Assembly (NCBI RefSeq): GCF_932294415.1
Contig: NC_065544.1
Coordinates: 11,631,351 to 11,695,350 of the forward strand
Origin: Quercus robur
Lineage: Eukaryota > Streptophyta > Magnoliopsida > Fagales > Fagaceae
Length of the DNA stretch: 64,000 nucleotides
Direction of reading: 5' to 3'
The notes below the pieces were generated by a model. It worked only from the letters and a program-made list of their open reading frames with translations, did no database searches and had not been told where the DNA came from. Made by a program: the position numbers and the translations under genes. Of the stretch, positions 23,708 to 36,074 are shown one piece after another; position 1 is the stretch's first letter, and each line of letters starts with the position of its first letter.

Positions 23708-23925
23708 TGTGCGTTTGGGAAGCATTCCCAACTTGTGTTTGTGCGTTTTGCTGAAAAAATGTGAGTCTTACAACACTATTCATAGACCCACAAAAGTCAT
23801 CCAAATACAGATTTCAATATAAATTTGGGTCCCATATCACTATTCACATATTTAAAAATTGTTTTACTACAAGTGTTTTCAATAATAAGTTTTTAGGTTT
23901 CAGTAAATAAACGGTATCCAAATAT
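23708..23925. mobile_element. Second hAT MITE abutting the first
   Basis: TGTGCGTTTGGGAAGC...GGTATCCAAATAT, starting directly after the ACACTTAG octamer of the neighbour. It is followed by ACCTTTAG, which matches that octamer at 6 of 8 positions. The core phrase 'gggtcccatatcactattcacatatttaaaaattgttttacta' ties it to the MITE at 4949. Confidence 0.65.
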
Positions 23926-24214
23926 ACCTTTAGAGCAAAATGGAGATTAGGGTCGTAGATTCAAGACTACTAGTGTGTAACTTACCAATAAAAATTGTAA
24001 TGGAAGTAGGGAAAATGCAATGAAGTTGCCCTTCAAAACAAAATACCTCAGGTACATGAAATTAATGAAACATGGGTTTTATGGCAAAATTACATCCATA
24101 TGGCCTAAGAAAAGAAAAAGACGTGGCACAATGACATCCACTGGCATCATGGCATCCATGGGTGATAAACAATGAAAAGTAATCAAGGATAGTTACTTAA
24201 CTTTCTTCCAATCC

Positions 24215-24218
<4 letters not shown>

Positions 24219-24251
<33 letters not shown>
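24219..24251 (+). repeat. (AG)n microsatellite
   Basis: About 16 AG units, located about 1.8 kb beyond the stop codon of TAF11. Confidence 0.95.
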
Positions 24252-24253
<2 letters not shown>

Positions 24254-26043
24254 CATAGCCCAAAAGGACAGTTCTAGCATTTATGCCCATAGCTTTCAAT
24301 ACAACAATGAAGCAGGAAGTAGATAGGAGACTGTCAATATGACCTGTGCATGGTGTTCATTTTGGGAGGGAGATGCCCCCAGTGCTTACTGCTGATTAAG
24401 TGTAGGTTCAGGCCTCTAATTCATACAACCAACGTATTGCATCCAACCCCGAAGTCGAATTGACCTAATAATAGACTGCAAAAGAAAGCAATATATGAAA
24501 ACAATAGCAAACTAATTGTAAGATTAGTTAACCAAGAATTTTGACAAAATTAATTAAAAAGTATTAGCACAGTGGAAGACTAGAGGATATATCATGATCT
24601 GAGCAGCATGAGGATCAAGCACTCCTGAAAGCAATGTGCCACCAAATCTTTTACCCATAAGGTTTCCACCAATCAAACCAAAAAGGAGAAGCGAAAAGAG
24701 CTGAGCTTTGGAGTCATAACAAACTAAAGTCTATAAGTAGTTAGAGCCTTCTTATTCAAACAAAATGAGAAGCAGCTGTACACCCTTTATAATAAAGAAC
24801 ATTGATGCCTTGCTTTTTCACTATTATATAGAAAGGACCAAGGGTGGAAAATATCAATGTCCTGTCAACTATAAGGCATAACTGAAAAAGTATACTGGGG
24901 TGGTTATTCTGTCTTAATTTATTATCTTATTCTCTCTTGACATCATCAACTTACCCCTCATAATATCAAATTTATAGGCAGTAAGCTAGGAAGATCATTA
25001 AGCTTCCAATAGTGAATCTAAAATGCACATACATAAAGTAGAAACTGTTATATTCCATGCTGTAACATCCACATCAAGTCTCAACTAATTCCAATTATTT
25101 CAATTAGCCAAGCTAACAGACTTAAGTTGCAACAGGGTTAAGTATCCAATCTAGCTAATTCCAATCATTTCAATTTGCCAAACTTCTACGAACTTATCAT
25201 CACAAAGATCAGCCTAGCCAAGCAATGAAGGCCAACTATGATCTTACACGTTCAAAATAGACTGAGTGGGTCAAACCAAAGACCAGATAAAGAGGAAAAC
25301 AGGGATCATAACAGTAAAATTTAGAGAGGTTTGTACTTCTCAACATCATAGTGTGAAGCTTCTCAATCACATAGCATGGAAGTAGAATTATTTGTGGCAT
25401 CAGCTTTGTACAGACTATTGTGACCTCAATCCCTTTAGCAGCATAAATAGACAAAGTTCATCGTTTTCATTAGGCATACACATTACCCATTCTTTTTTTT
25501 TCCTTTCCCTATTCAACCGTTTTCTATGCATCAGTTTCACTTCTGCTTTTTGTTTTTTGAGTAGTCTTGCTTTTGCTTTTGTTTCTGACTACAAAGCAGT
25601 ACAGTAGAGAACCTCAGCTGCAACCATAGACATCTTTATTCTCCATATAGTCCAATCCCTACTGTTATCTCTGTTTAATGGTAAATACAGAAATTAAACC
25701 AAGCAACTGCCAAGACTTAAATGCCAAACAAAAAGTATCTGCCTGACCATAACAAGTCTTGTGGCTCAGTAGTATCCAAATCCCTCTTCATATGGGAAGA
25801 TGAAAGGATTGAGTCCTCAAGTTCAGCTCACGTAGGTGACGTAAAAGGTCAGCCTAAAGCTAGGCTTACTGTTCTACATTCAATTACTTTCTACTGGATT
25901 ATGTGTTCTTAATCTAATGGTCTAACATATAGATGACATGAGTAGTATAAGAATGCCAAATACAAGATTATAATGCCATATGTGAGAACAAGGTAGATTA
26001 TCCAAACCTGTGCATTCAGCCACATAAACTGTATCTGGTCTAT
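24252..26043. other. Region downstream of TAF11, no gene recognised
   Basis: Less repetitive than the surrounding DNA. It probably includes the TAF11 3' UTR next to 26044 (minus strand). Minus-strand pieces at 24600-24690 and 24416-24475 look exon-like (the latter preceded by a good TTTTGCAG acceptor), but no protein family was recognised and no full model could be built. Confidence 0.35.
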
Positions 26044-28933
26044 TTAACGAAAGAGCCTCGGAACTGATCTCTTTGGCACTTTGCCTTCAAGCTTTAATCT
26101 TCTATATGCTTCTCTGATGTGGCAAGGTCTGATGGGCCCAGATTCTTTCCTCTCCGTCATAACCATTCTAGCTGCAAAGTAAAGAGCCTCATTACTAAAC
26201 CCTACACTAGTCAAATTTCAGAAACACACATCTCTGGACTTAGCCATGCACTAGATTTTAGCTTTTAGTTGCATAGTGCTCTAGATGTGATCGAGAAAGC
26301 ATTTCATATTTGCAATCACAAGTCTTTCAATGTTCACTCATTCTTGGTAGAGTCCAAAAGTATAATTCTTCCCATTTTGGAATTGAGATCTCAACACAAA
26401 CTCAAAATTGGACAGTATGCACACCTGTTTCAACAAGTTCACCAACAAACATTTTTGCTATCCCTGACACTACAATTGTCATTGGCACAGAAATTTTCTG
26501 GGTTCCAGTGATGCTTGCTAGCAACTGCATTCACACCATAGCATAAATATGCAAACAATTAGTAACATTAATGCAAATGCAAAATGAATCTTGATAAGGT
26601 TACATCAAAATCATTTGGCAAAGATTAGCTTAGAAACTAGTAAACGAGACAAAAAGAACGTTTTGACAAATTCAATATTTAGCACAACAAATGCCATCCA
26701 TGTGGGAAAAAAATATCCTATTGTGTAATATGTCATATTTTTAAACCCCCCATCCCCTTCCCCCCTTTTTTCTCTCTCACCCTGAACACACACACACACA
26801 CAGCCACCCCAAAAAGCTTGAAGAATGTACATTATGCTGAACATTTTGAATATAGCTGGATCCTCTATTCCAACTCTAAAGTAACAGTATGCAGAACTTG
26901 ACCAATGCTCAAAATTCTATCTAATAAATAAAGCCCCCCCTTTTTTTTTCTTTTCAATAGAAGAAGAAGAAAGGGAGAACAATAATCAAAGAAGAAGCAT
27001 ACCCTTTTCATGTTAGCTTTCTGAAATCCAGCTCTCCTAAAGGACTCATACCTACTCATTTGTTCCTCTGTGAATTGCGATAAAATAGCCCTGGCAAAGT
27101 TATCAAGATGTAACAGAGGACATGTCTAATTGTATAATCCAATGCATGAGGCACTGATGCAGATTAAAGTAGTCTTAAGCAATAGCAAGCTAAAATAGAG
27201 ATAAGGTTAGTTTGAGGCAGGAATTACTTGAGTTCAAGTCTAGGTAATAAAGAGTCTTCTTTTATTAAAAGAGCCACACAAAATAATCAAACTTTAAACT
27301 GAAGAATTTCCAGAAACATGGTTTTTATGACATGGACTACAATAAAAGCAAGTTTTTTTTAGTACATCCAAAACTCAATTTGGTAAATATCCGCTATTAT
27401 CAATGAAAACATACTAAGCAAAACCATTTTCTTTGTTACATACCAAAACATACGTCCAGAGATCATTCTATTATAAACTGTTCTCTTTTATTATAAAGCT
27501 TATCTTATAGACAAGTTTAACACAATCAGAAGGTTTCAACTTTCTACAGATACAGTTCATGTTTTTATATTTTTCTTCGACTTACTAGAGGCAGAACACT
27601 TCAGAATTATTTCCAAATGGTAAAAGGGCTTGTCAAATTACTCTTTTCACACAAATCAAATAATTGAAAGAAGCAAACATTAATGTAGGGAAAATGCTAA
27701 AGCTACAGCAAATTTATTACAAAAAATTTACAAATTGACATGTCAATGAATGTGATTAGTACTACTTCCAAAATAATAAATAAACATCTGAATTCCTTTT
27801 TTAAGTAAAGTATATAACGCAACCAATAATTACAAAATTGGATTTTTTTAATTTTTAAGATTACAAAATAGGATTTATTAGACAAATAGGTATTTTAATT
27901 AATGCTACAATAGCAAAGAGCCTTATTTCAGTGGCATTACATGATCTCCTTTATAAGGGGACCAAAGTTCTAATCTTCCTTTTCCCACTTATCATAACAA
28001 TTGAATTATAAAAAATAAGAAACTTTAATGCTAGAATACTATGTTGCCATGGTATTGGTTTTAAGGTTACCCTATCAGGCCTATATATGATATATTTAGA
28101 GCTGAATTAAGGATTTTGTTATCCAGTTCTAGCACCAAAGCATTTGCCACAACTAGTTGAAGTGATTAACTGTGAGTGTTAGACAGTCACTTAACACATG
28201 AACCATCTACTTATAGTTGTGTTCATAGTTGTAAGTTGTAACACAAAAATGTTTGGAGATTTCAAAATTATCCTACTTGCATTTTGGCAAAATAACAAAA
28301 ACTAATAAAAATATGCATTTTGAACTTAAAAGCTACTTAAATGTATTATAAAATTCTACTTTTTTTAAAAAAAAAATTTTAATTTAAAATTTATTTTATT
28401 AAAGTAACAGTAAAAGAGAGGAGGAGGAAACAGTAAATAGCAAAAAGTAAAAAAGTAGAAAGTGAAGAAAAAAAAAATTACTGCATCTTGGCCATTTTAT
28501 CAGGGTCAGCAGAAGAGGGGAGCTTGGAGAGCTCGACATCCATGTTCTCCTCCTCTTCTTCTTCCTCCTCCTCTTTATTCTTTGATGGGTGGGACCCACC
28601 GCCGCCGCCGCCGCCACGACTAGTAGAGGCTGAAAAAGAAGGGTGCGGTGGTATGATTGGAGCAGCAGCAGTAGCAGTAGCAGTAGTAGTGTTTAATGTG
28701 GAAGAAGAAGAAGGGGGGTCACCAATAATAATAATATTATTATTAGCAGTAGCATCGAGTACATCAACGATGGTGTCATCTTGTACTCCATCATCATCAT
28801 CAACAGCAGCAACAGCAGCAGCAGCAGCAGCAGATGAATGAGAAGGTGAAGGTGAAGGAGACTCTGGTGGTGATTCTTGTTGTTCCTCCTCAAACGTCGC
28901 CGCTTCGAATGGATCCTTTGATACCTGCTTCAT
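26044..28933 (-). CDS. TAF11: TFIID subunit 11 (TAF11), 4 exons, 255 aa
   Basis: TAF11 pairs with TAF13 through histone folds inside TFIID, the general factor that loads RNA polymerase II at promoters; it acts in the nucleus. Exons on the minus strand are 28482-28933, 27003-27090, 26425-26524 and 26044-26171. All junctions are GT-AG (GTAATT, GTATGC, GTGTGC donors) and the total is 768 nt. Residues 1-150 are low complexity: KDPFEAATFEEEQQE at the start, then Ala, Asp, Asn, Thr, Gly and a nine-Glu run, then MDVELSKLPSSADPDKMAKMQ. From about 151 comes the TAFII28 histone fold: FTEEQMSRYESFRR, a KANMKR segment, VSGIAKMFVGELVETAR and PIRPCHIREAYRRL, ending VPKRSVPRLFR. The plant protein is about 200 residues; the extra length here is in the simple-sequence N-terminus. 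The start is the first ATG after a purine-rich leader. A hAT element begins 270 bp upstream. Confidence 0.93.
27690..27920. mobile_element. Probable diverged MITE in TAF11 intron 1
   Basis: 'aaatgctaaagctacagcaaatttattac' at 27690 is loosely inverted in 'taattaatgctacaatagc' near 27898-27916. A related phrase is at 47213. It sits within the 1391-bp intron 27091-28481 and does not touch splice sites. Weak call. Confidence 0.35.
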
Positions 28934-28969
28934 TTTTTTTTTTTTTTTTTTAATTTCTTTTCCTCTTTT

Positions 28970-29026
28970 CTCTCTCTCTCTCTCTCTCTCTAACAGTCAC
29001 ACACTACTGTTTCTCTCTCTCTCTCT
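28970..29026 (+). repeat. (TC)n tracts in the TAF11 leader region
   Basis: TC/CT runs at 28970-28991 and 29012-29026. Together with the A run just before the ATG (T run 28934-28951 on plus) they give the presumed TAF11 5' leader a (GA)n and poly-A composition. Pyrimidine/purine tracts of this type are common in plant 5' leaders. Confidence 0.7.
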
Positions 29027-29202
29027 AGATTTCGGAATTGGGTTCTCAACAACAACAAAAGAAGAACAGTACAACAATTGTTGTTTGTCTACTTTGTCTT
29101 GTCTGGAGGACTCTGGACTCTGCCAAACTTTATTATACGCTCTGCCGTTTTCACCTAATACGGCTTGTCGTTTAGAATTATCAGTTTTGGACAGTGTGGC
29201 GC

Positions 29203-29713
29203 TAGGGTGTCAATTCATGTTCGCAGGTCGGGTTCGTGTCATGTTGTGTCGTGCCATAAGTACCCTGCTATATGGGTTGACCCAAACCCGACCTGTTTAA
29301 TAAACAGGTTGGCCCAACCCGACACATTTAACCTATTTAATTAATAAGTCAAGTAAAAGTTAATACAAATAACCCGTTTAATAACTTGTTTGATTAATAG
29401 GTCATACATGACCTAAATAATCTATTATCAATTTCCATATATCTAAAATTAAAATACAATTACAACCATAAATACAGTAATAAACATATAATTACAACAA
29501 AAAATTAAGCAATAATAACAAAATTTAATACATTTATTATCTAAACGGGTTAGATGGGTTCACATGTTGAACACGAACACGACCCGTTTATTAAACGGGT
29601 CAGCCGTGTCGACCCGAATATGATCCCAACCCATTTAACCTCAATCCATGATCTGTTTATAAACGAGTTAGTCGTGTCGGGTTCGCGGGCCATGTCAGAT
29701 TTTGCTACCCCTA
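29203..29713. mobile_element. Non-autonomous hAT-like element upstream of TAF11
   Basis: 511 bp, from TAGGGTGTCAATTCATGTTCGC to ...GATTTTGCTACCCCTA, an imperfect inverted repeat. It is flanked by TGTGGCGC (29195-29202) and TGTGGTGC (29714-29721), an 8-bp duplication with one change. The interior repeats 'aacccgacctgtttaataaacgggt' and 'cgtgtcgggttcg' in both orientations. This family type (ends GGGGTGGCAATTC-like) is widespread in dicots. No ORF. Confidence 0.75.
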
Positions 29714-29721
29714 TGTGGTGC

Positions 29722-32700
29722 AGTTTAAGTGTTTAATACTTCAATTTACGTTAGAGTTATGTCTTTTGAGATATACATTACTGTTAGTTTCTTTAAAACA
29801 TTCTCCTCTTTCCATGTGTGTGTTAAAATACTTAGTACTTAAAAAAAAAAAAAAAAAAAAACCTTCAACTGTTTGCTCATTAATTGTAGGGTTGAAATAA
29901 TCTTGGCTTGGCTAATGGGTCAAGTTGGGTTTAGTAAAAAACAGATTCAGATAAAAATGGGTCATCTTAAATGGGATGAATTCAAATTAGGTCGATCGAG
30001 TTACAGGTTGATTTGTAATTTTTTCACATGCAAAAAAAATATATATATATATATATTAATAATAATTAAGGAAAAAAATACTAAATGTCAAAAATAACAA
30101 ATACTAAAATAAAAAAAAAAAATTAAAAGTTAAATAGTATCTATATTCTTAAATTTATACAATTCAAAGTTCATTAATGATATCATCACCATAAAAAGTT
30201 TGGTGATTTGTGGTTAAGAGACCAAAAATGATGTAGCTTTGCTGCTTTGGTGGGATTTTTTAAAATTATTTATTTATAAAATTTCTAACATTTAAAAAAA
30301 AAAAAAAAGAATAGTAAGTGCCCATAACTTTGGTGGGCATTCTCAGGCAACAAAGGTGCATTCTTTCAACTCTCGTCTTCTCGGATTCAAACTTTGTTCT
30401 GCATAGAGATTGTGAAAGAGATGTTGGTTCACTTGTAGCAGCTGAGATTGACAATAATAAGGATCTTAAGAATTTAGACTAATACTCTAGGCATTTTATC
30501 ACACGAAATGATATAGAGATGTTTGAATCTAGGATAGTTTGATGCTCTCAAAATTTATTAAGTTTGATTTCTCTAAATCGTGTGCCCTATGGTCACACTA
30601 GGAAAAACAACTTCTTGGTGCCTACTATTTGATTCAACATAGTCAATGGTGGCCCCATTTTGCCTTACCAACCCCAGGGAAACTCCGAATACTGCATTTC
30701 TTATTATGATTTAGTGGAAGAGCATAATCCAAGCTTTTGTTAATTGAGAATATTCTTTTCTAATGGTCCACTAGATAGGTTTTTGATAATTACGGTTGGA
30801 AATATTAAGAAATGGCAATCTGTTGAACTACAAGACTTTTGGCTATCCTAAACAATAATAGTTAATACATTATATTTCAGTAGTTACTAATTTCATTTCC
30901 TTCCCCTCAGTTTGGCCAAAAAAAAAAAAAAAACTCACATAAAAAAATAAAAAACAAACAAGATTCCTTTTAATTTTTTTATTAGGTAACTTCAAATACA
31001 AATTATAAATTAAGAAAAAGGATTGGACCTTCCATTAAAGAAATTCATTCAATAAAAGCAAGCAAAGCACCCCCCAATAGACAGCTAATATGATGATCCC
31101 TCGAACATGTGGACCCTAAGATATAAAATTGTCACCTCCATCTTTGGTGACCAGTCTCAAATATGCTTGATTCCATAATAATGGCTTATGTTTTGAGCAA
31201 AGTGATACCAGGGTCCGGTGGGTATTGCCAAAAGTGAAAATGTGGGGAAGGACTGCCATTATGTTTTGGGTTGACTGAATTTCATTGAAAGATATATATT
31301 GAGCAAGCTGCAAGTACAAAGCAAAAACTTCTGAAGTGTGGGGGAGCTCATTCCAACCGAGATGCACTCTAGTAGCAAACCAATCATTTATTTATTTACA
31401 AGCAAACAAACCTATAATTAATTCAATATAAATCAATAAATGTGTCCCTAAATGTTTATCAATTCCTAACTAGAGTTTCCAATCTCTAATATAAGTATGT
31501 TATTTCTTCATATGTCCAAAAAGTTGCTGTTTAGAGGTAGCATAATTGTTAAAAATTGTTTAAAATAATTCTTATAGAGACCTTGTTATTTATTGGGGAT
31601 TTAAAAAAAAATTAATAAATAAATATTGGATATTACTGTTGGGTTTTCTGTGTGAAAATGAAATATATTCCTTGTCATAATTAATATTTCTTATTCACTA
31701 AGAAATAAAATTTGAAAGGCTATACATAGATAGATTAGAAATAATTGTAGTTGCTCATACATGGGGTGAAGAGAATACGTTTAAAAGAAGAGAAATGAGC
31801 AATGGTAGAGCCATGATTTTGCTTCGTGGGGAAAATTAAAAGACAGAGTTAAGGTTAAATTTAATTAAAAATTTTAAATAATCTAAGCAATAAAACAAAT
31901 AAAAACTAGACAAAAATATAATTTTCACATAAAATAAAATGCAAGTACTAATGATAATGCGTTGTAGACACCCTATTGTGTACCACCAACAACTTAGGCC
32001 TTTCTTTCCAATGATGAGATCTTTTCCTATTTTTGGAACAGAAAAATCACTCCTTTTGAGTACAAAACAACCGTGACTCAAAAGAACTCAATTCAGAGAA
32101 GTTGAATACATGTTTGGTGGAATCAGGTGGATACATATGCACCTGATGACAAAAAACCTTAAAAACCATCTTTCTTAAACAAGTCCAACTGCCCTAATTA
32201 GGGGAAGCTCGCAAATTTCAAGGGCATTTTAGGGGACTTTGTAGGTTCCACCAATCCACAAATGCTTCTATAAAAGCCCTCAAGGCCAAAGAGCAAGCCA
32301 TCCATTGTAAGAGTGAAAAAAAATTCTTAGATTCTTTCTGATTTCTACAATATAGTTATACGTATTTCTGTTGAGTTGAAGTGGAGATTTGTTGAAAATT
32401 TTCTTAAATTTCTATTTGGATTTGGTTACTTATTTGACATTTTTGGTGTGTAAGGAAAGTTGATTTGGTTACTTTTCCCCCTTTGTGTGGAAGGACAATT
32501 TATTATTTGTCAAAAAAGTAATAGGATTTGAAAACTTATATATAGACAATAAAGGAATATGAACTCGTACTCTTAATTGGGAGAATCAGACGATGCCACT
32601 GAATTATAACACTCTTGTAGTGGGGAGAAGGAATTTAAAAATTCTAACTGATGGGTTAGCATGAGAAATATTGTTTTGTATCAAAAAGAAAAAAGAGTTA

Positions 32701-32834
32701 AGCAAAAAAAAAAAAAATGTACGAGAGCCGCTTTAGTATCACATGGGTGCGATTCATTAAGGCAATCTGGTGGATGCAACTGCAATACCATAGCTGATAT
32801 TTCCTTCTCACATGTGAATATTCTGATATCTAAA
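29722..32834. other. Intergenic, no gene recognised
   Basis: AT-rich, with several A runs (29840-29861, 30108-30122, 30292-30308, 30918-30933). Phrases around 31104-31140 (catgtggaccctaagatat.aa..tgtcac/tctc) recur at 34262-34296, a diverged repeat of unknown type. 32265-32345 has CTATAAAAGCCCTCAAGG, which is promoter-like and could belong to an LTR starting near 31637 (TGTTGGGTTTTCTG), but no second LTR or internal domain supports that. Confidence 0.35.
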
Positions 32835-33025
32835 GCTCGTTTGGATCGAACTTATTTTGTTGAAACTGAAAACTGAAAATATTATAGTAAAATAATTTTT
32901 AAATGTGCCGTGAGACCCATTTTTAATGAAAAAGTTGATATACTGTTCATGGCTGAAAAGTCAAAACATGCGGCTGAAAAAAAAAAAAAAAAAAAAAAAA
33001 AAACACGCAAACGTCGGATACCGAG
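32835..33025. mobile_element. hAT-like MITE with poly-A interruption
   Basis: GCTCGTTTGGATCGAACTTATTTTG on the left and ACGTCGGATACCGAG on the right are imperfect inverted repeats. The interior 'gaaactgaaaactgaaaatattatagtaaaataatttttaaatgtgccgtgagaccca' is the family core seen at 23470. An A run of about 25 (32979-33003) lies inside. Confidence 0.55.
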
Positions 33026-33419
33026 TATAGTTCCTCTTACAGTAGAAAATTCAATAGAACATAACATTGCTTGTTTCATTCTCAAGCACTAGAAATTGAA
33101 GTGAAAAACGTACTATTTTTTCTTCTTCTTGTAATTGTCTAAAATCTCCAACTTTATGTTTTTAACAAAATTTACTCCAAATATAATAGCTCAAAAAAGA
33201 AGCTAAGAATTAATGTCATATCTGCATGTTTGAGGCTCAGAATCTCATACTAAAATCCTAACCAATCAAGTTAAGCGTAATCTTAGCCTAACATTGCTTT
33301 AGCTAGCCATATTAAGATAAGATAAAAAATCTGATTGGTGCATCTCATAACAATCTGATTACATATCCATAACTTTATTATTGATATGTAATCTATAAGA
33401 ATGAACAATGCAAAGGGGC

Positions 33420-33611
33420 TCAATTAATGTGTCTCAAATCTGTAGCAAAGCAACCTTCAGAACTCACTTTTGATCCATCACTTTTTAAACAGAATCCTGA
33501 TGCTTTAGAGCTATTAAATCTTACAGATGTGGGGATGGCCTTCGTTTCACCTAGCTTGTGAAATACAGCAGGAAGATTCTTAAAGTTAGCTCCAACATAA
33601 AGTTGGAGGTT
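33420..33611 (-). other. Minus-strand coding-like segment of unknown identity
   Basis: About 60 codons between a TGA and a TGA read without a stop. They include LYVGANFKNLPAVFHKLGET, then KAIPTSVRFNSSKASGF and CFATDLRHIN. The composition looks like real protein, not simple sequence, but no family was recognised. There is no ATG at its start and no splice acceptor just upstream, so it is more likely a gene relic than an intact exon. Confidence 0.3.
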
Positions 33612-36074
33612 GCATCATATCATATTAAAGAAATATCGTTAAAGAGTAACAAACAACAACAGCATGACAGCAACATTGAGGTTTCTATAATTGGAGAATT
33701 AAAACAATATTCTATTGGCCATTTTATTGAGGTCACAATTAATTGGACATGCTAGCATTATTGTTATCCTCTTCCTCCGCCTCTTCTACTTTGTTATTAG
33801 CAGTGACTGCATTGATTCAGAAGAGATGGGTCTGACTATTTTGAGGGATCAGAAGAAAAACTGAGTGTCATTTTCTTCTTGTCCAGCAGACCAGCACTAG
33901 TAACAGTTCCTCTACGGCAGCAGGAGTTCACACCTCTAAGACATCAGGTCTAATAATTATCTCATGTATCGAATATATGGATTCTGACTTTTAAAATTTA
34001 TGGACTGCACACGCTATGAGAGGGCATATATCTTATACATGAGATACTTTTTTCTATTATTTAGGACAACACTTTTAGTTGGGTGGTGATTCCTTTTGCT
34101 TCACAAACATTATTTGATTTCAAATGGATCCTTGAATTTTTTTTTTTGTTTCATTTTTTCTCTGTTTCTCAATGATATTTTTTATAACTCAGTGACATAG
34201 TAATCACTACTTAATCAAAGATGTATATACTAATCATGTACACGATTATCCTAGAAAATGGACATGTGGACCCTAAGATATGAACCTGTCATCTCATCTG
34301 TAGAATCATATGTTTTAAATGCTGTTGATATGAAGAAATAAGCTCAATATTGGAGCTAAGGTGACATGAAATGGACTTTGTAAAAAAAGTAGTGTGTATG
34401 GGAGAGCTTCCAAAAATGCTGATAACTTCAAAATCCATTATTAGCGATTCAATTAAGCACACCCTAATCCGATGTAACATCTTTAGTGTATAATCACATT
34501 TCACATTTGCACTTTAAAGGCAGTACATTGGTTTGTAAATTAAAGTAAAAGAAAATCAAAGCTACTTTAATAAAGATTTGAATGATTTCAAGGAAAATCA
34601 GGTGATGCAATACCGAAGATAGACCACCAATATAGATAGGCATCTTTTTTGAGAGACAATTTTGTTTGTTCCTCTTCCATGAATGACTAGTGGGGGACCC
34701 AACTTCTTGAAGAATTTTTATTTTTAATAGCATTATACGAAAATATAAGTCATGCTCGTTCACTGTGATTAAATTGACATGTCAAAACATCATAACTAAA
34801 AGTCTTTTAATAATTATCTTAATAAGTCAACAGAACTGCCTGTCTGTATTCCTCTCTTTACGTATATTTTACTCATATCTGACTATTGAAATTCTCATCC
34901 TTGACAAGAATCTAGGATATTATATTGTATCTTAGTGCTTAGAATATGTTCTGAAACTATAAGATATTTTAAAATATATGAGAATGTACTCTTCATGACT
35001 ATAAGTAGAATTCTTACACACTGCCACTGCTCAAACTAGCCTAAAGTAACATTTTATTTTCAAATAAGTATGGAAAGTTACATTTTATTTTCAAGTAAGT
35101 ATTATGAGTACATAGTTTTAGGTTGGCAAACCTTAATCAAATTTATGGCTTATAAGCGTCTTTACTGTGCATATGAAGTTCAAGACATGTGCCCTCAAGT
35201 ATTGAAGAAGATCTGCAAGATCACTTAAGTCGATCTATCAAGAATCATGCAACCAAAATCTTGATTCAACCAATCAGTTGTCCAAACTTCTAGGGTTTTG
35301 TGACCCCATATCCAATGTATAAAGTCAAACATATGGGACCCAAAAATAGAGTTTTGGAGAACTGTGTTTTTGTACACCTAGGTTAGGTTAACCAAGTTCT
35401 CTCAAAGCATCACTTGGTGATTCAAGATTCAAGATTTGGTAATCAAGGTGAAGTTGCTGCAATTGGAACACAGTCAAGCTACTATGAAGAATCTTCAAGA
35501 TGGTTCTTGAAGTCACAAGCAAATTAAAGCTTCTGTGTTGAGTAGAGTCCATTGTAGAAGAGTCCATGGTCTTGGAGCTGTGTGAAGTCACGTTGGTAAA
35601 CACTTCACTAGTTAGCAATAGATTGATGGTCAAGTCTATTGTAAACACTTCAACTTTACATAATGGATCTACAAGAAAGTTTTTCCCTAACAAGATTTTC
35701 TCTTCATAACCATATAGCCTATGTTATTTATTTTCAGCTATTTATTATTTGCGATATGGTTGCATGCATGATTCCTCGAACTAAATTTTCAAGTATAGTT
35801 GGATAATCAATCAACTTGGGATTAAAATTGATTTCTTAATAATAGCTGGGTCTAAATTTGACAACAAGTGTCATCTTTGCTAATTATTATTTTGTTTTAT
35901 TTATTTCATTGTTTTATTTAATTTACATTCATCTCTTTTACTTTTGATAGTTATTTACTTTGGGGATTTGCATTCATCTATTGGGATATCAGTATGCATT
36001 TATCATGTCAATTTTCTTGTGCATTGCCCACAACAAGTCAAATAAATTGAAGTATAACCCTCTTATAGTTTTAC
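33612..36074. other. Intergenic, no gene recognised
   Basis: AT-rich with unrelated short ORFs. 35110-35830 is somewhat richer in GC and has the look of an untranslated repeat region ('tcttcaagatggttcttgaagtcacaag'), but no ends, domains or repeats in the window allow a call. Confidence 0.4.

Noticed and set aside
24416..24475. Possible terminal exon on the minus strand (ends VGCMN) after a TTTTGCAG acceptor, with another exon-like piece at 24600-24690
   Set aside because: No protein family recognised, upstream exons could not be linked in frame, and the segment is short enough to arise by chance.
28488..28841. Plus-strand ORF of 117 codons with Ser, Ala and Val runs
   Set aside because: Complement of the trinucleotide repeats in TAF11 exon 1; the minus-strand TAF11 frame is clearly the coding one.
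31637..32345. Possible LTR beginning TGTTGGG with CTATAAAAG promoter-like box
   Set aside because: No second LTR, end motif, primer site or target duplication could be found.
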